Part shown: positions 54,884 to 62,579 of the stretch, piece after piece
Layout: each line of letters begins with the position of its first letter
Numbering within the stretch: the first letter of the stretch is position 1
NCBI GenBank assembly: GCA_903851365.1
Contig: CAINOB010000098.1
Coordinates: 1 to 64,000 of the forward strand
Length of the DNA stretch: 64,000 nt
From: an uncultured Bacteroidota bacterium
GTDB lineage: Bacteria; Bacteroidota; Bacteroidia; Bacteroidales; UBA12481
Direction: 5' to 3'
Made by a program: the position numbers and the translations under genes
The notes under the pieces: generated by a model
Database searches by the model: none
The model's input: the letters and a program-made list of their open reading frames with translations, nothing else
What the model was told of the DNA's origin: nothing

Positions 54884-57244
54884 CTTGACTCTGAGTCCTG
54901 CCATGAAATTGATCCCTGCCTGAGGAAAATATCCGTCCATTTTATTACGCTGCCCTTCATAATAATAGCTATAAACCCAGGCATTGGTTTCGTATTGATG
55001 GTTAAGCAGATTATTTACCTGGAGAAACAACATGAGTTCCTTGACTTTCGGCGGCTTAATGGTCCACGAGAAGGAGAGGTTATTTATCCAGTAAGGATCT
55101 AGGGACCGGCTTATATCTGAGGTGTTATCGATAAATTGCCGCCCGACAAAATGGCTATCAAAGGTAAAGCGCAAATCGCTCAAAATCAACCATGTTAATC
55201 GGCCTCCTGTAATAATTTCAGGCGAAAATGCCAGGTCGGTGGTTCCCAGGTTGGTCACCTTTTGAATGCCGGTATCCCAATCATCAACATATTCGGTAAA
55301 ATTCCTGATTTTATTTTTGCTCAGAGTAAGGTTGAGTTCCAGCTGAACAGATTTTACAGGATTGATGCGGAGGGAAGATTCCAGCCCGGCCCGATAACTC
55401 GATGGAATGTTAACCATAATCGGGGCCCCGACATCATTGATCTGACCGGTCAGGATAAGCTGGTCGGTATAATCCATCCAATAAAAAGTGAAATTGGCAG
55501 AAACAGGGCGCTGATCGATTTTATATCCCACTTCAAGATCGCGGAGCATTTCCGGCCTGATATCCTGATTAGCCGGTGCATCAATAAAGTTGCTCCTGGT
55601 GGGTTCGCGATGGGCAATCGAATAGCTGATAAAGGCTTTTTGTATATCGGTAATATCATAGGTAAACCCGATTTTGGGATTGAGAAAATGATATTGATGG
55701 TCCTGCGTAATCGTACTCAGGTCGTCGTTGGTACCTGAAATCTGATAATTGATATAACGGTATTGAATGTCGCCGTATAAACCAAATCGTGGAAGCAGTT
55801 GGTAATTGACCTTGACAAATTGACTTGCCTCCTTCTTTAATCCCCTGCTCAGATAATATTCGTGGTCGGGAGCAGCATTTGAAGCAAATTCCGACCAGAT
55901 CACCCGGCCATAATGATCCCCGGCATATTGATTTACGCCACCTCCGGCGGTTAAGGAAAAGGCCTTTTTGTGATAGTTCAGAGAATATACCCCTCCGTAG
56001 AAATTGTTATTGAGCCATAGCCTGCGTACCAGATTACTTTGAGTGATCGTATCAGTACCTATAATAACCGGATTGATCAGGTAGTTAGCCAGAGTTTCAT
56101 TTTCACGATATTGCTCATAATATCCTGAGCCTCCGGTATAATGAAAGGCCAGGGAAAAATCGAGATGCTGATTAACCTTGCGCGACCAATGAAGCTGAGC
56201 ATTGTTTTGGAGATAATCATCTACCTCATCTTTATAGGTATACGGGTTATAGGTCCGGTCGGTCAGAAGCAATTCCGAGGGTACCCCGTCCCAGGCCTGA
56301 TAGGTTCTTTCCTTGCCGGTGAAGAAAGTCACTTTGATAATATTCTTATCCGAAAAATACCCGCCTGAAATATAGGCCGAAGCCAAATTTGTAAAAGCAC
56401 GGTCGATAAATCCATCCGAGTGTATTTTCGACAGGCGAACATCCATGCTGAAATGATCGTTTATCAATCCGGTACCAGCGCTCAGAGTGGTTTTCCAGGT
56501 ATTGAATGACCCTGCTGATGAATTAATTTCAGCGCCTGGCAATGGGTTCAACGCGAGAGTCTGAAAGTTGATATTAGCACCGAAGGCAGCCGCTCCCTGC
56601 GTTGAAGATCCCACCCCTCTTTGTATCTGGATATTTTCAGTGGATGAAACGATATCCGGAATATCCACCCAATAGACTTCATGGGACTCAGGATCATTAA
56701 AAGGCACTCCATTGATAGTTACATTAATACGCGAAGGATCGGTACCCCTGATCCTAAGCGCTGAATACCCTACCCCGGTTCCAGCGTCAGAGGTTGCTAC
56801 AACCGACGGCGTATTCAGAAGGAGGAATGGAATATCACGGATCTGATTTTCTGCTTTCAGATCAGATCTCGATAGGTTGGTGAAGCTGACCGGATCTTTC
56901 TGCCCTGCTCTTGTGCCGTGGATGATCACCTCATCGGCCATTAAATCTTCAGGCTGCATTTTTATCCTTATGTTCTCAGGGTCCTTGAGATCCAGCTGGT
57001 ACTCCTGTTTGCGATAACCCAGATAGGTAACAGAGATTGTAAACTTTCCCGGAACCAGGTTTTTCAGTCTGAAGGTTCCGTCAACATTCGACATCACACC
57101 CAGGAGGGTATGATCCACCACTACATTTGCCCCTGCGAGGGGCTGATCCTGCTCGTTAGTAATTGTCCCGGTAATCGTTAGCTGTGCGGAAGCCGACAGA
57201 ACAACGAAGCAGGATGCTGCAATAAGCATAATCCTTTTAATCAT
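54878..57244 (-). CDS. TonB-dependent receptor under TPP riboswitch (putative thiamin receptor)
   Basis: 788 residues. The signal peptide ends VLSASAQ. A carboxypeptidase-regulatory-like domain (about 22-108) is followed by the plug (about 115-230) with PFLLLNTPSVVATSDAGTGVGYSALRIRGTDPSRINVTINGVP, and a barrel ending in MAGLRVKL. It is not SusC-type and has no SusD partner. A TPP riboswitch in its leader (57284-57366) predicts repression by thiamin pyrophosphate, so import of thiamin or a precursor across the outer membrane is likely. That assignment is from regulation, not from the protein itself. Confidence 0.85.
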   Translation of the reverse strand: MIKRIMLIAASCFVVLSASAQLTITGTITNEQDQPLAGANVVVDHTLLGVMSNVDGTFRLKNLVPGKFTISVTYLGYRKQEYQLDLKDPENIRIKMQPEDLMADEVIIHGTRAGQKDPVSFTNLSRSDLKAENQIRDIPFLLLNTPSVVATSDAGTGVGYSALRIRGTDPSRINVTINGVPFNDPESHEVYWVDIPDIVSSTENIQIQRGVGSSTQGAAAFGANINFQTLALNPLPGAEINSSAGSFNTWKTTLSAGTGLINDHFSMDVRLSKIHSDGFIDRAFTNLASAYISGGYFSDKNIIKVTFFTGKERTYQAWDGVPSELLLTDRTYNPYTYKDEVDDYLQNNAQLHWSRKVNQHLDFSLAFHYTGGSGYYEQYRENETLANYLINPVIIGTDTITQSNLVRRLWLNNNFYGGVYSLNYHKKAFSLTAGGGVNQYAGDHYGRVIWSEFASNAAPDHEYYLSRGLKKEASQFVKVNYQLLPRFGLYGDIQYRYINYQISGTNDDLSTITQDHQYHFLNPKIGFTYDITDIQKAFISYSIAHREPTRSNFIDAPANQDIRPEMLRDLEVGYKIDQRPVSANFTFYWMDYTDQLILTGQINDVGAPIMVNIPSSYRAGLESSLRINPVKSVQLELNLTLSKNKIRNFTEYVDDWDTGIQKVTNLGTTDLAFSPEIITGGRLTWLILSDLRFTFDSHFVGRQFIDNTSDISRSLDPYWINNLSFSWTIKPPKVKELMLFLQVNNLLNHQYETNAWVYSYYYEGQRNKMDGYFPQAGINFMAGLRVKL

Positions 57245-57283
57245 CGTTTTAACAATTATAGCCAGGCCATAAGTCCCCGTGGC

Positions 57284-57366
57284 CGTTCTCCCTTCGCCGG
57301 CATTATCCGGATCAGGTTCTAAGGGTATGATCTCAGCCCGTAATATTAAGGCACCCCCTTAGAGGA
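57284..57366 (-). promoter_or_regulatory. TPP (THI-box) riboswitch
   Basis: On the minus strand the conserved core elements appear in order: GGGGGTGCC, GGGCTGAGATCATACCC, GAACCTGATCCGGATAATGCC and GGCGAAGGGAGA. These are the P2-P3 and P4-P5 segments of the TPP aptamer; the P1 ends (CTCT and GGAG) can pair. It lies ~40 nt before the ATG of the TonB-dependent receptor. The expression platform is short, so control of ribosome access is more likely than a separate terminator. Confidence 0.93.
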
Positions 57367-57371
57367 CGATA

Positions 57372-57379
57372 CAAAATTA
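57372..57379 (-). promoter_or_regulatory. -7 box (TAATTTTG) for the riboswitch transcript
   Basis: TAATTTTG on the minus strand fits TAnnTTTG and ends 5 nt before the riboswitch P1 stem, so transcription would start right at the aptamer. It sits immediately beside the T tract of the thioredoxin terminator. Confidence 0.4.
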
Positions 57380-57380
57380 G

Positions 57381-57416
57381 AAAAAAAAGCCGGTCGGAAT
57401 AAATCCCGGCCGGCTA
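57381..57416 (-). terminator. Terminator after thioredoxin
   Basis: On the minus strand AGCCGGCCGGGA and TTCCGACCGGCT form a 12-bp stem (two G-T) with a short loop, followed by seven to eight Ts. It ends the trx transcript just before the riboswitch promoter. Confidence 0.85.
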
Positions 57417-57447
57417 AACCCAAACCAAACAAACCAAAATCACAAAT

Positions 57448-57813
57448 TTACTCTATCTCAATTTTTAAAACATCTGAAAAAGCTTGTTTAAAAGATTCCT
57501 TTGGCATCGCGCCTTTAGCCATTGCCGGCTGGCCATCCATCGGAATAAACAGAATAGAAGGGATGCTCTGAATCGCAAACATGCTTGCCAATTCTCTTTC
57601 TGCTTCAGTATCTACCTTGAAAATGTCAATTTTCCCCTGGTAGTCCACAGCCAGTTCTTCAAGAACCGGAGCAACCATTTTGCATGGCCCGCACCAATCT
57701 GCATAAAAATCAACTACTGCCGGACGGGTTCCTTCGAACTTCCATTCGGTGTTTTTTTCGAAATCGAAAACCTTCGTCTTAAATGTTTCTAATGTCAAAT
57801 GTTCGAGTGCCAT
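57448..57813 (-). CDS. trxA: Thioredoxin
   Basis: 121 residues. The active site is DFYADWCGPCKMVAPV (Cys41, Cys44), and the cis-Pro motif is in IQSIPSILF. The N-terminus has about 15 extra residues relative to E. coli thioredoxin. There is no signal peptide, so it is cytoplasmic. It is the likely reductant for the peroxiredoxin and other thiol enzymes. Its own terminator separates it from the downstream riboswitch gene. Confidence 0.93.
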   Translation of the reverse strand: MALEHLTLETFKTKVFDFEKNTEWKFEGTRPAVVDFYADWCGPCKMVAPVLEELAVDYQGKIDIFKVDTEAERELASMFAIQSIPSILFIPMDGQPAMAKGAMPKESFKQAFSDVLKIEIE

Positions 57814-57975
57814 TTTTTACCCTTCCTCATTCTTAGTTGTTATACAAATCCCTTTTCTTTTTGTTTAGAACAATGTAAAAAATTATCTGTTAATCTAATT
57901 ATTCATATACTTGCATATATCAATATTTGTGCCTTTTTCGCTGACACCTAAAATTTGGTAATTTTGTCAGTTTTA

Positions 57976-59412
57976 ATGAAAGATATGTCATTCCCACTGC
58001 TGAAAGAGCTCAATCATCCAGTCTTTAAAATTGTTTCAGACGAAGCTGCCGTGGAAGGCATTGATGTATATGTAATTGGAGGGTATGTTCGGGATCTGCT
58101 CCTGCACCGTCCATCCAAGGATATTGACATCATGGCGGTAGGCAACGCCATGGACCTGGCCGGTAAAGTCGCAAAGAAACTTGGAAGCTCCAAGGTTCAG
58201 GTTTTCAAGAATTTCGGGACAGCGATGATAAGGTATAAAGATCTCGATATTGAATTTGTAGGTGCCAGGCGCGAATCTTATATACCGGAATCCAGAAAAC
58301 CCGAAGTGGAGACCGGCACGCTGGAGGATGACCAGAAGCGAAGGGATTTCACGATTAATGCACTGGCTATCAGTCTGAACAAAGCTAATTATGGTGAGCT
58401 GATCGATCCTTTTGAAGGGGTGAAAGATTTGGAGGATGGGATTATCCGCACACCGTTGGATCCTGATATCACATTTTCAGACGATCCCCTCAGAATGATG
58501 AGGGCTGTAAGATTTGCCGCACAATTAAAGTTTCATATCGCTGAGGAAACCATTGAATCGATTACCAGAAACAGGCACCGGATTGAAATTGTATCGGCGG
58601 AAAGGATCTCCGATGAATTGAATAAAATCATTTTATCCTCCAAACCCTCGATTGGATTTAAGCTTTTGGATGGCACCGGCCTGCTTGAAATTGTATTTCC
58701 CGAGCTGTTTGCGTTGAAGGGAGTGGAAGAACGAAAATTAATCCGTCATAAGGACAACTTTCTGCATACCATACGTGTGCTGGATAATATATCAAGGAAT
58801 ACCGATGACCTCTGGTTGAGATGGGCTACCCTACTGCATGATATTGCCAAGCCTCTGACCAAACGATTTGATTCTGAGGCAGGATGGACATTTCATGGCC
58901 ATAATCATTACGGAGCACGAATGGTTCCCGAAATTTTCAGAAGGATGAAGCTTCCGATGAATGAAAAAATGAAATTTGTCGAGAAGATGGTTAACCTGCA
59001 CATGCGTCCGGTCGTTCTGTCGCAGGAAATTGTAACGGACTCTGCCGTGCGGAGATTATTGTTTGAAGCGGGCGATGATATTGATGACCTGATGACGCTT
59101 TGCGAAGCTGACATAACTTCAGGTATCAAGGATAAAGTGGAACGTTACCTGAGGAATTTTCAATTAGTTCGTCAGAAACTCACTGAGATAGAAGAAAAGG
59201 ACAGGGTTAGAAACTGGCAACCTCCTATCAGCGGTGAAGAAATCATGGCAACTTTTGGTATTCCCCCGTGCAGGGCTGTGGGTGATATTAAAAATGCCAT
59301 TAAGGATGCTATCCTTGATGGCGTTATCCATAATAACAGAGAGGAAGCTTGGGCCCTCATGATGGAGAATGGAATTAAACTCGGGCTGAAACCAATAAAT
59401 GAACAATCATGA
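57976..59412 (+). CDS. CCA tRNA nucleotidyltransferase/poly(A) polymerase family with HD domain
   Basis: About 478 residues from the ATG at 57976; a TTG seven codons earlier is less likely. The class II nucleotidyltransferase head has YVIGGYVRDLLLHRPSKDIDIMAVG with the catalytic DxD, followed by RRDFTINALAI and DDPLRMMRAVRFAAQL. An HD domain is near residue 265-365 (ATLLHDIAKPLT with HGHNHYGA). It most probably adds CCA to tRNAs, which the CCA-less tRNA-Met gene here requires. The stop overlaps the next ATG (ATGA). Confidence 0.9.
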   Translation: MKDMSFPLLKELNHPVFKIVSDEAAVEGIDVYVIGGYVRDLLLHRPSKDIDIMAVGNAMDLAGKVAKKLGSSKVQVFKNFGTAMIRYKDLDIEFVGARRESYIPESRKPEVETGTLEDDQKRRDFTINALAISLNKANYGELIDPFEGVKDLEDGIIRTPLDPDITFSDDPLRMMRAVRFAAQLKFHIAEETIESITRNRHRIEIVSAERISDELNKIILSSKPSIGFKLLDGTGLLEIVFPELFALKGVEERKLIRHKDNFLHTIRVLDNISRNTDDLWLRWATLLHDIAKPLTKRFDSEAGWTFHGHNHYGARMVPEIFRRMKLPMNEKMKFVEKMVNLHMRPVVLSQEIVTDSAVRRLLFEAGDDIDDLMTLCEADITSGIKDKVERYLRNFQLVRQKLTEIEEKDRVRNWQPPISGEEIMATFGIPPCRAVGDIKNAIKDAILDGVIHNNREEAWALMMENGIKLGLKPINEQS

Positions 59413-59999
59413 AAACTGATTTCAAACCCGGAACGATGGTCTATCCGTTACCTGCAGTTTTAGTTAGCTGCGGTGAGACTGAAAGCGAATACAATATGGT
59501 AACGATAGCCTGGACAGGCACTATCTGCACCAATCCGCCCATGTGCTATATCTCAGTCAGGCCCGAACGACACTCCTACCCGATTATTAAACGTACAGGA
59601 GAATTTGTCATCAACCTCACCACGATCGAAATGACCAAGAAGGTTGACTGGTGCGGTGTGCGATCAGGAAGGGATTTTAATAAATTCGAGGAAACGAATC
59701 TCACCCCGGGGCCATCAAAGCTGATCAAGGCGCCGATAGTGATGGAATCGCCGGTAAATATTGAATGTAAAGTATTTGATATCAAGGAGCTGGGCACGCA
59801 TCACATGTTCATGGCCGAAGTGGTTAATATCCAGGTTAATGAAAAACTGATTAATGCCGACACCGGAAAGCTCAACATACTTGATTCAGGCTTAATCGCC
59901 TATGTACATGGAAGCTATTGCGTGATGGGCAAAAGAATCGGGACTTTTGGTTATAGTGTTGCCCGTTCAGGTGGTGTGGGTAAAAGCCGCCACCAATAA
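59409..59999 (+). CDS. Flavin reductase-like FMN-binding protein (DIM6/NTAB)
   Basis: 196 residues of the flavin reductase-like split-barrel family. It begins PLPAVLVSCGETESEYNMVTIAWTGTICTNPPMCYISVRPERHSYPII, and EFVINLTTIEMTKKVDWCGVRSGRDFNKF follows, as in flavoredoxin-type proteins. It binds FMN. The role may be reduction of flavin or an electron-transfer partner. It overlaps the CCA-adding gene by 4 nt and is convergent with the endonuclease-like gene. Confidence 0.85.
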   Translation: MKTDFKPGTMVYPLPAVLVSCGETESEYNMVTIAWTGTICTNPPMCYISVRPERHSYPIIKRTGEFVINLTTIEMTKKVDWCGVRSGRDFNKFEETNLTPGPSKLIKAPIVMESPVNIECKVFDIKELGTHHMFMAEVVNIQVNEKLINADTGKLNILDSGLIAYVHGSYCVMGKRIGTFGYSVARSGGVGKSRHQ

Positions 60000-60005
60000 T
60001 TTAAA

Positions 60006-61058
60006 TCACTTCCGGTACCGGATATCCAGATATACCGGCAGATGATCGGAATAACCGCCCTGATAGAAATTTCCCATATAAGTTCGAAGCGGCCGCTCAC
60101 CCAGATTTTCCTTATCTGCTTCCAGCAGATATGAAGCCTGAAAAACATGCAGATCCGCCGGTTTTGAATAGAGTATGCGAGTGGTATCAAGGAGAGAGCC
60201 TGAAACCACCATGTGGTCGAGTGTACTCCAGGTTCCCTTATATTTATAGGAGCCACCGGGCTTGCCTTTTTTCAACTGGTTCGTCAGGTCATACAATTTC
60301 GAAGGAGATGGATTAACATAAGTCAGCATGGCTTTCAGTCCGGATACCACACTCAGGTCCATCGGTTCATCGTTAAAATCGCCGGTGATCACTATTTGGG
60401 CGGATGGACTCTTCAAAAGAATTGAATCGACTTTTGATTTTACAGTTTCTGCCACAAAAACACGGAGTGGCCGAGTTTGGACTTCTCCTGATGACCTTGA
60501 TGGCCAATGATTTACAAACACATGTATAGTATCCTTCCCTCCAAGAATTCCATGAGCATAAAGGATCTCCCTCGTTTTAAATGTTGTATCAACTGGATAA
60601 TGAATCTTGATAAAATGTGAATCCAGCAATTGAAAATACCGTGAGCGATAAAGCAGGGCTACATCAATACCACGGGAATCAGGTGATTCGTGATGAATTA
60701 CCTTATAATCCGATCCATTCAGGAAGGTTTTACCGATCAGATCATCGACTGTCTTCCGGTTCTCTACTTCACAAAGGCCCACCATGATTGGAAGGGTGTC
60801 GTTGCCGAGGTCACGGATCACTTTGGCAATATGATCCAGTTTCTCCTGATATCTTTTCTCTGTCCATTTTTTCGTACTCGTTGGCAGGAACTCCTCATCA
60901 TTGATTAGCGGATCGTTGACTGCATCAAAGAGGTTTTCCGTATTATAGAACATTATACGATAATACGGGTTGGGATCAGAAACAACAGAGGTCTGCTGCT
61001 TTTCACAGGACGCAGCAAGGAGAAGAGACGCTAGAACAATAACGATGAAATATTTCAT
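60006..61058 (-). CDS. Endonuclease/exonuclease/phosphatase-family lipoprotein
   Basis: 350 residues with a lipobox LAASC (Cys18). The EEP fold is clear from FYNTENLFD, GLCEVENRK (metal Glu), NHWPSRSSGE, ITGDFNDEP (Asp-Asn) and YSDHLPVYLD (final Asp-His). All metal-binding and catalytic residues are present. Being a lipoprotein, it works outside the cytoplasm, on extracellular DNA or a phosphodiester substrate. It overlaps the upstream beta-helix gene by 4 nt, so the two form an operon. Confidence 0.9.
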   Translation of the reverse strand: MKYFIVIVLASLLLAASCEKQQTSVVSDPNPYYRIMFYNTENLFDAVNDPLINDEEFLPTSTKKWTEKRYQEKLDHIAKVIRDLGNDTLPIMVGLCEVENRKTVDDLIGKTFLNGSDYKVIHHESPDSRGIDVALLYRSRYFQLLDSHFIKIHYPVDTTFKTREILYAHGILGGKDTIHVFVNHWPSRSSGEVQTRPLRVFVAETVKSKVDSILLKSPSAQIVITGDFNDEPMDLSVVSGLKAMLTYVNPSPSKLYDLTNQLKKGKPGGSYKYKGTWSTLDHMVVSGSLLDTTRILYSKPADLHVFQASYLLEADKENLGERPLRTYMGNFYQGGYSDHLPVYLDIRYRK

Positions 61059-62515
61059 TTTTCGATTCTTTCATATGCTCCGATATCCGGTCCGGCATCT
61101 GAAAGCCGGTTGTTTCCTTTTATGTCCAGGGGAAAGTATTTTGCGAAAAACAGGTTCCCTTTATCCTTTGCCGGTGAGAGTGTATCCAGGCTATAATCTC
61201 GGTGAGTGTATGTTAATGAATCAAAGCGGGGATTCAGATTCTTGATGACATTAATCCATTTCGTCGCATCGCTGGTATTCATGGTATCAACGGTTACAAG
61301 GCAATGGTCAAAGACATAATTGAATTGCCCGGGTACCGGCTTTTTGTCGATCGTATTCAGGAATTCAATTTCCATTTGCCGGCTGCCCGTGATTATACAA
61401 TTAGCAAACACGGCGTTATACAAATTATAAACATAGGCAGTTCCGTTGAATACCAGGAAGTTATTCAGCATCAGTGTGGGTTCCGTACGGTTACCAACGC
61501 CAAAGTTGTTGGACAGGGTACAATGATAGAACTCGTACGATCCGCCTAAGGTAAGCGCAACACACCAGGACCCACAATTCGCTATCAAACAATTACTTGC
61601 AACGATTGTTGAACTTTGTGCATAGATCCCGGCAATCGACATATTTTCGATCCGGGTATCGGAAATGGTTAGAGTGGGCTTTTTAACATTGGCCAGGGTA
61701 TCCACCTGGATTCCTTTCATGGCATTTTTGATGATACCATATTTAATGACATTATCCTTGCTGCCCATCGCGAAATGTATGCCGCCATAAATATATTTTG
61801 ATCCGTCGGGATATTCCTTCCAGCTACCCCATTGCCCAGGATATTCATCATATTGATGCTCCAGCCGGTCGCCCAGAAAACTCACAGGCTCCTCTAAGGT
61901 TCCGTTAACCAGCAAGGTCCCTTTAACCAACAGGCTCGAGTGTTTATGAAAATATATGCGGGTACCCGGATCGATGGTGAGGGTTTGCAAACTGTCGACA
62001 AGCATTGAATTATAAACGAGGTAAGGTTTATCATTCACCCACTTCTGAGTTTTGAGAATCTTCCCGTTTATCAGGTGGACATCCTGGCCAAAGGCTATCA
62101 CCTTAACATCCTGGGTATTTCCGCTGGTCAGAAAAACAACCGAATCCTGCACCACCAGAGGATTATTCAGATTATTTGGATTCAATGTAACGGCCACGAA
62201 AATGTATATACTATCATTGGCAGGGATTTCAATATTGTTGATTTCATTTACCTGCCTGCCATTGATATTCAAACGGAAACTGGAGCCCGCATTACCAGCC
62301 AGCCCAATGTGGTCAATAGTAACTGCATGGTTCTGCTTATTATAAATCCTGAAGTTTTTTGTCGTGGAACCTATAGTAGTGAAGATGGTATCAAACAATA
62401 CTGTATCCGCCGAAAACTGCAGTTTAGCAGCCGGATTGATGACAGGATCTTTTCGGCAGGAAAAAAATAGCACCAGCAAAAGGGAGCCGGCAAAAACCAA
62501 GTATTTAAACTTCAT
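61055..62515 (-). CDS. Lipoprotein with right-handed beta-helix region
   Basis: 486 residues. The lipobox is LFFSC (Cys20). The N-terminal ~115 residues form an Ig-like domain (QFSADTVLFDTIFTTIGSTTKNFRIYNKQ), and the rest shows parallel beta-helix rungs (LANVKKPTLTISDTRIENMSIAGIYAQSSTIVASNCLIANC), ending near DIGAYER, a common end of such repeats in Bacteroidetes. No catalytic residues for a lyase are evident. It is co-transcribed with the endonuclease-like lipoprotein and may hold a surface polymer. Confidence 0.78.
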   Translation of the reverse strand: MKFKYLVFAGSLLLVLFFSCRKDPVINPAAKLQFSADTVLFDTIFTTIGSTTKNFRIYNKQNHAVTIDHIGLAGNAGSSFRLNINGRQVNEINNIEIPANDSIYIFVAVTLNPNNLNNPLVVQDSVVFLTSGNTQDVKVIAFGQDVHLINGKILKTQKWVNDKPYLVYNSMLVDSLQTLTIDPGTRIYFHKHSSLLVKGTLLVNGTLEEPVSFLGDRLEHQYDEYPGQWGSWKEYPDGSKYIYGGIHFAMGSKDNVIKYGIIKNAMKGIQVDTLANVKKPTLTISDTRIENMSIAGIYAQSSTIVASNCLIANCGSWCVALTLGGSYEFYHCTLSNNFGVGNRTEPTLMLNNFLVFNGTAYVYNLYNAVFANCIITGSRQMEIEFLNTIDKKPVPGQFNYVFDHCLVTVDTMNTSDATKWINVIKNLNPRFDSLTYTHRDYSLDTLSPAKDKGNLFFAKYFPLDIKGNNRLSDAGPDIGAYERIEK

Positions 62516-62556
62516 TGAATAATAATTCCGGGTTCGGTGTTATAACGCGGTTAAAT

Positions 62557-62579
62557 CAAATTTATGTTTGGCAAAGTTA
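62557..62579 (-). promoter_or_regulatory. Two overlapping -7 boxes before the lipoprotein pair
   Basis: On the minus strand TAACTTTG (62579-62572) and TAAATTTG (62564-62557) both fit TAnnTTTG, 42-64 nt before the ATG of the beta-helix lipoprotein. The first overlaps the stop of the FISUMP gene. No -33 element with ideal spacing is seen. Confidence 0.35.
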
